Below, piece after piece: positions 1 through 5,295 of a DNA stretch of 5,295 nucleotides (position 1 is its first letter; each line of letters starts with the position of its first letter). A model generated the notes under the pieces. The model saw nothing but the letters and a program-made list of their open reading frames with translations, was not told the origin of the DNA and made no database searches. This DNA comes from an uncultured Bacilli bacterium (GTDB taxonomy: Bacteria; Bacillota_I; Bacilli_A; RF39; UBA660). Position numbers and translations under genes: made by a program. Where the stretch lies: contig CAKOLP010000077.1 in the NCBI GenBank assembly GCA_934096025.1, forward strand, positions 1 to 5,295. The letters are read 5' to 3'.

Positions 1-1276
1 TTACTATGGCTCCAACAGTTGTATCCCCAATTCTTGAATGTATACGATAAGCAAAATCTATCGGAGTAGCCCCAGCTGGAAGTTCGACAACATCACCTTT
101 CGGAGTATATGTATAAATAAATTCTGTGAAAATATCATTATTAATAGTTTCTTCAAAATCAGCATCAGTACTACTATTACTAGATTCAATGACATTTCTA
201 AACATTTCTAGTTTTTGTTCCATTATACTTTGGATTTTTTTCGTACCTTTTTCTTTATATGACCAATGAGAAGCTATACCTTTTTCTGCTATTTCGTCCA
301 TTTCATAAGTTCTTACTTGTACCTCAAAAACATGACCCTCAACACCAAAGACTGAAGTATGCAATGATTGATACATATTTTCTTTCGGACTAGCTATATA
401 ATCTTTAAACCTTTTAGGTATCGGTCTAAATCTCGAATGAATTAAACCAATTACTTGATAACATTCCTGTTCTGTATCTACAAATATTCTTAAAGCTAAA
501 AAGTCATAAATCTTATTCCACTCTTTACCATTAGATAACTTATTATAAATACTATAAACACTTTTAACCCGGCCTTTTATCTCAAATTTTATTCCCGCTG
601 TAATTAAAATATTAGAAATACTATCTTTCATTTCTTCTAGGTATTCATTTAGTTCTTCCACAGTATCATTAAGCTTTTCTAAAATGTCATTATAAACATC
701 GGGCTTCAAATAATAAAGTGATAAATTTTCTAGTTCACTTTTGATTGAATTAATTCCTAATCTATGCGCTATAGGTACTAAAACTTGCATTGTTTCTTCA
801 GCTTTTTGTTTTTGTTTCTTCGGATTTATCGCCCAATTAGTACGCATATTATGTAGTCTATCGGCTAATTTAATATATAAAACCCGAACATCTTCTACTA
901 AACCTACTAAAATTTTTCTTAAATAAATAACTGAAGATTCATTATTATCAGGAAGTTCTAATTTATTAATCTTAGATAAATTTAAAACAATCTTTGCTAC
1001 ATCTTCATTAAAATCTTCTTTTAAATCCTCATAAGTTTTATTTCCATTATTTATTGTTTCATGCAAAAAACCAGCAATGATAGTATCATCATCAACATTT
1101 AAGTCTAAAAGAATTTTTACAACTTCCAAAGGATGTGTAATAAAATCATCTCCTGTTAAGCGTTTCATTCCTTTATGTTCATTATAAGCATATTCGTATG
1201 CTCTTTTTATATCTGCATATTTTTCTCTTTTTTTAAGTTTACTTTCTAATTCTGCAAATGTTATTGTATCTGGCAA
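1..1276 (-). CDS. rel: RelA/SpoT-family (p)ppGpp synthetase with altered hydrolase motif (partial, C-terminus off the left edge)
   Basis: Cytoplasmic stringent-response enzyme. The family transfers pyrophosphate from ATP to GDP/GTP to make (p)ppGpp, and bifunctional members also hydrolyse it. I translated 425 codons from the TTG at 1276-1274; the family is usually about 730 residues, so the rest of TGS and the helical, zinc-finger and ACT regions lie outside. N-terminal HD-type domain, about 20-190: R39, H48, H72 and the ADRLHNMRT segment with D139 are kept, but HDxxED reads H72-E-T-I-N76-N77 and the usual DGVTK reads LNLSK (98-102). Synthetase domain, about 200-345: D258 in YDFLALR, R289-F-K-D292 (the RXKD type of bifunctional enzymes), YQSLH (302-306) and E318 in FEVQVRT all look intact. 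TGS begins near 386 (YTPKGDVVELPAG, IDFAYRIHS). The TTG start is supported by GGAGGG eight bases upstream; a stop codon lies in frame a little further up and no ATG intervenes. Family is certain; hydrolase activity is doubtful. Confidence 0.95.
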   Translation of the reverse strand, partial: MPDTITFAELESKLKKREKYADIKRAYEYAYNEHKGMKRLTGDDFITHPLEVVKILLDLNVDDDTIIAGFLHETINNGNKTYEDLKEDFNEDVAKIVLNLSKINKLELPDNNESSVIYLRKILVGLVEDVRVLYIKLADRLHNMRTNWAINPKKQKQKAEETMQVLVPIAHRLGINSIKSELENLSLYYLKPDVYNDILEKLNDTVEELNEYLEEMKDSISNILITAGIKFEIKGRVKSVYSIYNKLSNGKEWNKIYDFLALRIFVDTEQECYQVIGLIHSRFRPIPKRFKDYIASPKENMYQSLHTSVFGVEGHVFEVQVRTYEMDEIAEKGIASHWSYKEKGTKKIQSIMEQKLEMFRNVIESSNSSTDADFEETINNDIFTEFIYTYTPKGDVVELPAGATPIDFAYRIHSRIGDTTVGAIV

Positions 1277-1277
1277 A

Positions 1278-1306
1278 TTAACCACCCTCCAACATATACT
1301 TATTAT
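1278..1306 (+). promoter_or_regulatory. Predicted sigma-A-type promoter of the flippase gene
   Basis: TTAACC at 1278-1283 (four of six matches to TTGACA) and TATTAT at 1301-1306 (five of six matches to TATAAT) are separated by exactly 17 bp on the plus strand. The start would be near 1313. The -35 lies beside the rel start codon and the -10 coincides with the rel -10 on the other strand. An alternative -10, TATACT at 1295-1300, has no convincing -35. In DNA this AT-rich chance matches are common, so confidence is moderate. Confidence 0.4.
1285..1290 (-). promoter_or_regulatory. Ribosome binding site of rel
   Basis: GGAGGG on the minus strand, 8 bases before the TTG at 1276. It decides the start: the only other in-frame candidate is a GTG at 1285-1283 that overlaps the site itself, and no in-frame ATG exists between the upstream stop and the TTG. 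Confidence 0.8.
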
Positions 1307-1330
1307 ATAACAAAAATGGCTTTAAATAAA
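1302..1330 (-). promoter_or_regulatory. Predicted sigma-A-type promoter of rel
   Basis: A consensus -10 box TATAAT occupies 1307-1302 on the minus strand. A weak -35, TTTATT (1330-1325), lies 17 bp upstream. A TG dinucleotide sits just upstream (TGTTATATAAT), so an extended -10 reading as TGT-TATATA is also possible. The start would fall near 1295, giving a leader of about 20 bases that contains the ribosome binding site. The -10 overlaps that of the opposite promoter. The prediction rests on sequence only, and the -35 match is poor. Confidence 0.5.
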
Positions 1331-1334
1331 GGAG
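1328..1334 (+). promoter_or_regulatory. Ribosome binding site of the flippase gene
   Basis: AAAGGAG lies 7 bases before the TTG at 1342. This good match at good spacing supports the TTG start, since no in-frame ATG is available near the N-terminus and the encoded MKKNN...KSTFILI beginning is typical of the SpoVB family. Confidence 0.8.
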
Positions 1335-1341
1335 AATTAGC

Positions 1342-2634
1342 TTGAAAAAGAATAATCTATTTATTAAATCGACATTTATTTTAATCATTAGTGGTCTTTT
1401 TACAAAAGTTTTTGGCTTTATTATAAAAATATTTTACACCAGGATTATCGGAGAATATGGAATAAGTTTATACACAATTGCTCTACCTACTTATTCTTTA
1501 CTCCTTACAATTTCTACCCTAGCCATACCCATTTCCTTAGCAAAGCTTGTAAGCGAAAATAAAGGAAGAAGTATTCGGATACTTTCTACGGCAGCTTTTT
1601 TAATTATTTCTATTAACTTAATACTTATTTTTATTATTTTTCTAACCAAAGATTTCATAGCTTCAACTCTTTTAAAAGAGCCTTTAGCTTCTCCAATCAT
1701 TATGGCTTTTGCCCTTACCTTGCCTTTTGTTTCTATATCCAGTGTATTAAAAGGATATTTTGCCGGGAAACAAAATATGCTTCCTCATGCCACTAGTAAT
1801 ATTATCGAACAAATTATACGGCTATTTATTATTGTTTTAGTTTTACCTAAACTTATGAAAATCAGTACACTTGTTGCAGTCATAGGTTTAATTCTTTTAA
1901 CAATATTATCCGAAATAAGTAGTATAATAATCTTTTTATTTTTCCTTCCTAAAAAAATAAACTTTAATACTAATTTAAGACCTAGCAAAATGATTACTAA
2001 AGATATACTCGATATATCACTACCCACAGTATCTGGGCGAATAATCGGAAATATCGGTTATTTTCTAGAACCTATTATTTTAACCAACATTCTTTTATTT
2101 TGTGGCTATAACAGTAATTATATTTTAGAGGAATATGGAGCATATAATGCTTATGCTCTAGGAATACTTACAACTCCTAGCTTTTTTATTGCAGCAATTG
2201 CCACATCTCTCTTACCAGAAATCAGTAAATTCCATGGAAATAACAATAAAAAAATGATTAAAAAAAGAGTATCACAAGCAACTATTTTTGCTCTTGTCCT
2301 AGGAATTACCTTTTCATTTATTATTTTTACTTTTCGAGATTACTTAACATTTACTTTGTATAACACCACTAAAGGTTGTGATTATATAAAGGTACTAGCG
2401 CCATTTTTCGTTCTTTTTTACCTTGAGGGCATATATTCCTCTGCTATACAAGCTATGGGGTATGCTAAAGTATGTATGAATATTACTCTAATCGGAGTCA
2501 TAATTAAGCTTTTAGTTATGAGTATTCTATCTTTTTGCCATATAGGTATTTATAGCTTAGTAATATCTGAAATAGTAAATATTTTAATAGTTGTTTATTT
2601 AAATCGAAAATATTTAACCAAAATAATAAAATAG
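1342..2634 (+). CDS. SpoVB/MurJ-like polysaccharide or lipid II flippase (MOP superfamily)
   Basis: Integral membrane transporter of 430 residues, MATE/MOP fold. The family flips lipid-linked wall or polysaccharide precursors to the outer face of the membrane; in spore formers SpoVB acts in cortex peptidoglycan synthesis, and relatives in other Firmicutes act in lateral wall growth. I see about 12 hydrophobic segments, near 11-31, 41-66, 80-102, 117-138, 155-170, 175-203, 224-253, 271-292, 312-331, 349-371, 379-398 and 402-420. Typical SpoVB-clade stretches are IGEYGISLY with following PTY (36-51), GYFAGKQNM (138-146), IEQIIR (155-160), IAAIATSLLPEIS (283-295) and LAPFFVLFYLEG (352-363). It is shorter than SpoVB of Bacillus subtilis (about 518 residues, as I recall) and seems to lack the two extra helices of 14-helix members. 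It is divergent from rel and convergent with the Cys-rich gene. It could instead serve teichoic acid or capsule export; the exact substrate cannot be read from sequence. Confidence 0.9.
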   Translation: MKKNNLFIKSTFILIISGLFTKVFGFIIKIFYTRIIGEYGISLYTIALPTYSLLLTISTLAIPISLAKLVSENKGRSIRILSTAAFLIISINLILIFIIFLTKDFIASTLLKEPLASPIIMAFALTLPFVSISSVLKGYFAGKQNMLPHATSNIIEQIIRLFIIVLVLPKLMKISTLVAVIGLILLTILSEISSIIIFLFFLPKKINFNTNLRPSKMITKDILDISLPTVSGRIIGNIGYFLEPIILTNILLFCGYNSNYILEEYGAYNAYALGILTTPSFFIAAIATSLLPEISKFHGNNNKKMIKKRVSQATIFALVLGITFSFIIFTFRDYLTFTLYNTTKGCDYIKVLAPFFVLFYLEGIYSSAIQAMGYAKVCMNITLIGVIIKLLVMSILSFCHIGIYSLVISEIVNILIVVYLNRKYLTKIIK

Positions 2635-2651
2635 GCTTCTAACCTATTTTA
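2627..2651. terminator. Putative bidirectional terminator between convergent genes
   Basis: Perfect 9-bp inverted repeat, TAAAATAGG (2627-2635) and CCTATTTTA (2643-2651), with a 7-base loop. The flippase stop (TAG, 2632-2634) lies in the left arm and the stop of the minus-strand gene (2646-2644) in the right arm. The arms form an A-run/T-run pair, so either transcript ends in a U-rich tail, better on the minus strand where more T follows (TATTTTATTATTTT). The stem is AT-rich and weak, so efficiency is uncertain. Confidence 0.6.
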
Positions 2652-3393
2652 CCAACTCACTTTTTTCATAATAATAAGAGCCATTTACATTCTTAAAAGT
2701 GTGTTTATATACGCTACCATACTTTTTTAAAAAATATGGGCTAACTTCCTTTTTTAAAGCTTTCGTACACGATTCATTTTGTTTGATGTCCAAAAAATCC
2801 ATATAACACTCATTATTTTTCACTTTCAAAAAGTAATCATATATTACAAGAGAATCTTTTTTCGTTTTTACCGTTTTTATTTGTCTATATGTTTTATCAT
2901 CTAATCCATAAGCATATGTATATTCTTCTTTTAATCCACAGTAATAATAATCATTAGAGTAATAACAAACATGGGAAGTATCATAAGAAAAAATAGGTTT
3001 ATCTTTTATACTTTCATTATACATTTCTTGATATTTACTATTTATATCATTTATATTAATTTTATCTAAAGTACAACTTTTATCTTTACTAGCAAAAGCA
3101 AATTCCCCATTTAGTAAACAAGTTTTATCATCTCCGGATATAGTTTCTTCTATAGCACTTTCCCTTAGCATATAATACGCAAGACATACTTTATGTTCTT
3201 CTTTAATATCACTTGCCTTTATTTCTTTTTTACTATAACTAATTAAGCCACCGCAGATATCTAATTCATTGGTGCCTAAATAACTATAAAGTTCATTAGT
3301 TAATTCATCATTTTTTAAAGTACTTTTATTAAAAAATATAAAACCAATTACTCCGAAAATTAAAACTAATACTATATATTTTTTATATTTCAT
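2644..3393 (-). CDS. Membrane-anchored extracytoplasmic protein with eight cysteines, unknown function
   Basis: I do not recognise a family. The 249-residue product has a short basic N-terminus (MKYKK), one hydrophobic segment (about 6-21) and a hydrophilic remainder rich in Lys, Tyr, Asp and Ser. There is no lipobox cysteine and no clear signal peptidase site, so an uncleaved N-terminal anchor with the body outside the cell is the likely topology. Eight cysteines lie at 47, 70, 92, 107, 143, 152, 196 and 209; the even number suggests four disulfides if exported (inference). Short similar patches DDKTC (88-92) and KDKSC (103-107) may be a small internal repeat. The middle is tyrosine-rich (SNDYYYCG, 146-153). 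The ATG lies 8 bases after the stop of the upstream HTH gene, and AAAGG overlaps that stop, so translation is probably coupled. The gene ends inside the shared terminator hairpin. It could be a sensor, a cell-surface protein or an effector controlled by the HTH protein. Confidence 0.8.
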   Translation of the reverse strand: MKYKKYIVLVLIFGVIGFIFFNKSTLKNDELTNELYSYLGTNELDICGGLISYSKKEIKASDIKEEHKVCLAYYMLRESAIEETISGDDKTCLLNGEFAFASKDKSCTLDKININDINSKYQEMYNESIKDKPIFSYDTSHVCYYSNDYYYCGLKEEYTYAYGLDDKTYRQIKTVKTKKDSLVIYDYFLKVKNNECYMDFLDIKQNESCTKALKKEVSPYFLKKYGSVYKHTFKNVNGSYYYEKSELVK

Positions 3394-3401
3394 TTCTACC
3401 T

Positions 3402-4163
3402 TTATACTTTTCTAGTTTCAATTTCAGCCATTTTTTCAAATACTTCGGCAGCATTTTCCGTATTTATAACTGAATAACCAAGTTCTCTTAAAGCTTGGAT
3501 TTTAACCGTATCTAGTTGTTGTGTACGTGTTAATTTTTCTTCATTTTTTTGTTCTATTTCTTCAATAAACTTTTTATGTCTCATAGCAATCTTGCTTTTT
3601 GATGCCCCACCACTATTATAAAGAGATAATGCCGTATATAAGATACCCTCAAAAATAAATTGTTTATCTTCATCAAATATATATTCATCTGGCTTAATAA
3701 AACCATTAGACTTAGCCATATACCCCATAATATACTTAATTTCAGGAATATTATCCATAGACTGAAGCATATAATACATATATTTTATAGCTCCGCCGCT
3801 TTCACTATCTTCCTCAAGTTTTTCTTTTAACAAAAAAACAAAATCATTAAGCAGTATTCTATTTTCTTTAGTTAATCCCGTTACATCAATAAAAGAATCA
3901 ATATTACTAGCAGCTTTTAAAGCATTATTTAAACGTTTTTCAACGTCCATTAAATAAGTCGTATCAACTTCTAATTCATTTATATCACTAGCATTTTTAA
4001 TATCAAGTAATTGAAATAATAAAACTTTTTTCTCTTTTGGCCACTTATCTATACTATCTAAAACAAGATAATTATAAACCATTTGCCTTGATACTCCTAA
4101 GTACTTAGCTAGTTTAACTTTAGATAATCCAAGTTCTTGTAATAATTCGTTTAATCTTTCCAT
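3402..4163 (-). CDS. HTH (XRE/Cro-like) DNA-binding protein with an uncharacterised C-terminal region
   Basis: Likely cytoplasmic transcription regulator of 253 residues from the ATG at 4163-4161. The N-terminus (about 2-35) fits a helix-turn-helix: RLNELLQELG, then SKVKLAKYLG (14-23), a VS turn and recognition helix RQMVYNYL (26-33). The following region to about 60 (WPKEKKVLLFQLLDI) may complete the DNA-binding domain. The remaining roughly 190 residues are mostly helical-looking and charged, with no membrane segment and no family I can name; a ligand-binding or oligomerisation role is only a guess. Start choice: AAGGA at 4179-4175 lies 11 bases before this ATG, whereas a GTG at 4172 sits only 2 bases from it and a TTG at 4169 sits 5. 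The ATG leaves room for a leader after the predicted promoter and puts MERLNELL at the N-terminus. If the GTG is used the protein gains three residues. It heads a two-gene unit with the Cys-rich protein gene and may autoregulate through the dyad in its promoter. Confidence 0.82.
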   Translation of the reverse strand: MERLNELLQELGLSKVKLAKYLGVSRQMVYNYLVLDSIDKWPKEKKVLLFQLLDIKNASDINELEVDTTYLMDVEKRLNNALKAASNIDSFIDVTGLTKENRILLNDFVFLLKEKLEEDSESGGAIKYMYYMLQSMDNIPEIKYIMGYMAKSNGFIKPDEYIFDEDKQFIFEGILYTALSLYNSGGASKSKIAMRHKKFIEEIEQKNEEKLTRTQQLDTVKIQALRELGYSVINTENAAEVFEKMAEIETRKV

Positions 4164-4187
4164 ATACAACACTTTCCTTACATTTTA

Positions 4188-4216
4188 ATTATACATAACT
4201 TAACACATAAAATCAA
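4188..4216 (-). promoter_or_regulatory. Predicted sigma-A-type promoter of the HTH/Cys-rich operon
   Basis: TTGATT (4216-4211) and a consensus TATAAT (4193-4188) on the minus strand are separated by exactly 17 bp. The start would fall near 4181-4183, placing the AAGGA ribosome binding site almost at the 5' end and giving a leader of about 18-20 bases to the ATG at 4163. The -35 begins directly after the mnmA stop, so the operon appears to have its own promoter in the 54-bp gap behind mnmA rather than relying only on read-through. Confidence 0.65.
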
Positions 4217-4220
4217 GTTA
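4196..4220. promoter_or_regulatory. Candidate operator: dyad over the HTH operon promoter
   Basis: The 6-bp arms TAACTT (4196-4201) and AAGTTA (4215-4220) are perfect inverted copies separated by 13 bp. They bracket the promoter spacer, with the right arm overlapping the -35. A direct repeat ACATAA (4193-4198 and 4205-4210, period 12) lies in the same place. Such an arrangement suits repression by the adjacent HTH protein, but the DNA is very AT-rich and chance is a real alternative. The same dyad, with its 13-base loop and no T-run, is a poor terminator for mnmA. Confidence 0.3.
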
Positions 4221-5295
4221 GTTTTGTAAATACCAAAGCTCTTTATTGTCAATATATACTTTATCTATAAATCCACAACCTAAGCATTCTTCACCTAAAT
4301 AAAGGACACAAGCTTGCCCTGGAGTAACTGCTTTTACTTTTTCTTTATATTTGACTCTTATTTTATTATTATCTAAATATTCAAGCATAACTTCATGGTC
4401 TTGATCACGATATCTAAACTTAGCAGTACATTCTAAAGGTCTTAAAGGACTAATAAAATTTACATTTTCAATTATACATTCATCACTTAATAAATATTTA
4501 TTATCACTCCCAAAAGCCACATATAAATAATTATTTTTAACGCTTTTTCCACATACATAATGTCTTTCGGAGTTTCCACTAATACCAACATTTCTCCGTT
4601 GACCAATTGTGTAATTCATAAGGCCTTGGTGTTTTCCGATAAATTCTTTTGTCTCGACATCAATTATATCTCCGGGATTAGGCTTTAAATAATTCTCGAT
4701 AAATTTTTGATAATTTCGTTCCCCGATAAAGCAGATACCTGTAGAATCCTTTTTACTTGCAACAACTAAATTATTTTCATGAGCTATATTTCTAATCTCA
4801 GTCTTTTCATAATCCCCAACAGGGAATAACACATTTTTAAACTTTTCTCGAGTTACATCAGCTAAAAAGTAAGTCTGGTCTTTATTTTTATCTACACTTC
4901 GATAAAGTCTTCCGTCTTTAACCTTGGCATAATGCCCAGTAGCCACATAAGTAGCCCCCAGTTCTTCAGCTTTTTTAATAAACAAATCAAATTTAATAAA
5001 TTTATTACACAATAAATCTGGATTCGGAGTTCTTCCCCTTTTTAATTCTTCTAAAAAGTAAGTAAATACATAATCCCAATACTCTTTTACAAAATCTACT
5101 CTATGAAGTTTAATCCCTAATTCCTTGCACAAACAAGCAGCGTCATTATAATCCTTTTCTTGTGGACAAATATCATTTAAATCATTAGGATTTCCCAAAA
5201 TATCCCCATTTATAGTGGTATCCCAATTACGCATGAAAAGTCCCTCTACTTCATAACCAGCATTTTTTAACAAAAGAGCACATACTGCAGAATCC
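4218..5295 (-). CDS. mnmA: tRNA-specific 2-thiouridylase MnmA (partial, N-terminus off the right edge)
   Basis: Cytoplasmic enzyme that adenylates and then thiolates C2 of wobble U34 in tRNAs for Lys, Glu and Gln, using sulfur passed from a cysteine desulfurase. The visible 359 residues start inside the ATP-binding P-loop: the frame runs open to the window end and encodes DSAVCALLLKNAGYEVEG, matching the GGVDSSVAA...GYEV motif, so only about 12 residues are missing. A TTG at 5273 in this frame is internal, not the start. Visible landmarks are MRNWD, RTPNPDLLCNKFIKF with the first catalytic cysteine (codon 5009-5007), ATGHYAKV, KDQTYFL, STGICFIGERN with the second catalytic cysteine (codon 4733-4731), YTIGQRRNVGI and the C-terminal TPGQACVLYLGEECLG barrel segment. 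The stretch after NWD (TTINGDILGNPNDLNDICPQEKDYNDA, split here as TTINGDILGN then PNDLNDICPQ) is longer than in Escherichia coli MnmA and recalls Mollicutes/Erysipelotrichia enzymes. No strong terminator follows the stop. Confidence 0.96.
   Translation of the reverse strand, partial: DSAVCALLLKNAGYEVEGLFMRNWDTTINGDILGNPNDLNDICPQEKDYNDAACLCKELGIKLHRVDFVKEYWDYVFTYFLEELKRGRTPNPDLLCNKFIKFDLFIKKAEELGATYVATGHYAKVKDGRLYRSVDKNKDQTYFLADVTREKFKNVLFPVGDYEKTEIRNIAHENNLVVASKKDSTGICFIGERNYQKFIENYLKPNPGDIIDVETKEFIGKHQGLMNYTIGQRRNVGISGNSERHYVCGKSVKNNYLYVAFGSDNKYLLSDECIIENVNFISPLRPLECTAKFRYRDQDHEVMLEYLDNNKIRVKYKEKVKAVTPGQACVLYLGEECLGCGFIDKVYIDNKELWYLQN

Noticed and set aside
741..926. Open frame of 61 codons on the plus strand
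   Set aside because: It is antisense to the well-conserved rel coding sequence, has no family resemblance, and its cysteine/phenylalanine-rich translation is typical of a shadow frame.
1491..1700. Open frame of 69 codons on the minus strand
   Set aside because: It is entirely antisense to the flippase gene, with no homology or independent start signals.
1785..2027. Open frame of 80 codons on the minus strand with hydrophobic stretches
   Set aside because: Its hydrophobicity mirrors the membrane-helix codons of the flippase on the opposite strand; it is a shadow.
4170..4172. GTG as the start of the HTH gene
   Set aside because: It is only 2 bases from the AAGGA ribosome binding site and would give a leader of about 10 bases; the ATG at 4163 is more plausible, though not proven.
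4196..4220. Intrinsic terminator for mnmA
   Set aside because: The arms are only 6 bp, AT-rich, with a 13-base loop and no following T-run; an operator reading fits better, if it is functional at all.
5271..5273. TTG as the start codon of mnmA
   Set aside because: The frame continues upstream to the window edge and encodes the conserved DSxVxA part of the ATP-binding loop, so the true start lies outside the window.
1..5295. Reassigned genetic code with TGA as tryptophan
   Set aside because: Tryptophans at conserved positions in Rel and MnmA are TGG, and no gene has an in-frame TGA.

Overview
The window comes from an AT-rich, low-GC Gram-positive-type bacterium. Shine-Dalgarno sites are purine-rich, genes are tightly packed and tryptophan is encoded by TGG. 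I found no in-frame TGA in any gene, so there is no sign of the mycoplasma code. The Rel, SpoVB-type flippase and MnmA sequences all look like Bacilli/Mollicutes-related lineages. The MnmA segment after its NWD motif recalls Erysipelotrichia/Mollicutes-like enzymes. A host-associated uncultured Bacilli lineage is my best guess, but this is inference.

Layout from left to right. (1) Positions 1-1276, minus strand: the first 425 codons of a long RelA/SpoT-family (p)ppGpp enzyme whose C-terminal part lies beyond the left edge. Its synthetase domain is intact, but the hydrolase HDxxED motif reads HExxNN. (2) Positions 1277-1341: a 65-bp divergent intergenic region where the two predicted -10 boxes share the same bases. 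(3) Positions 1342-2634, plus strand: a SpoVB/MurJ-like lipid-linked precursor flippase. (4) Positions 2627-2651: a perfect 9-bp inverted repeat holding the stop codons of two convergent genes, probably a shared bidirectional terminator. (5) Positions 2644-4163, minus strand: a two-gene unit of an HTH regulator followed 8 bp later by a membrane-anchored extracytoplasmic protein with eight cysteines. (6) Positions 4173-4217: a compact promoter with near-consensus elements and a dyad over its spacer. (7) Positions 4218-5295, minus strand: mnmA, the tRNA 2-thiouridylase, lacking only about a dozen N-terminal codons beyond the right edge.

The genes do not form one pathway. Rel (stringent response) and MnmA (tRNA wobble thiolation) are core functions, and the flippase serves envelope polymer synthesis. 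The least understood part is the HTH/Cys-rich pair, which looks like a small regulatory or envelope module of unknown job. There is no mobile element, CRISPR array, RNA gene or stretch of more than 300 bp without a gene. The most notable observation is the degenerate hydrolase site in Rel. I do not see a clear undescribed multi-gene system.
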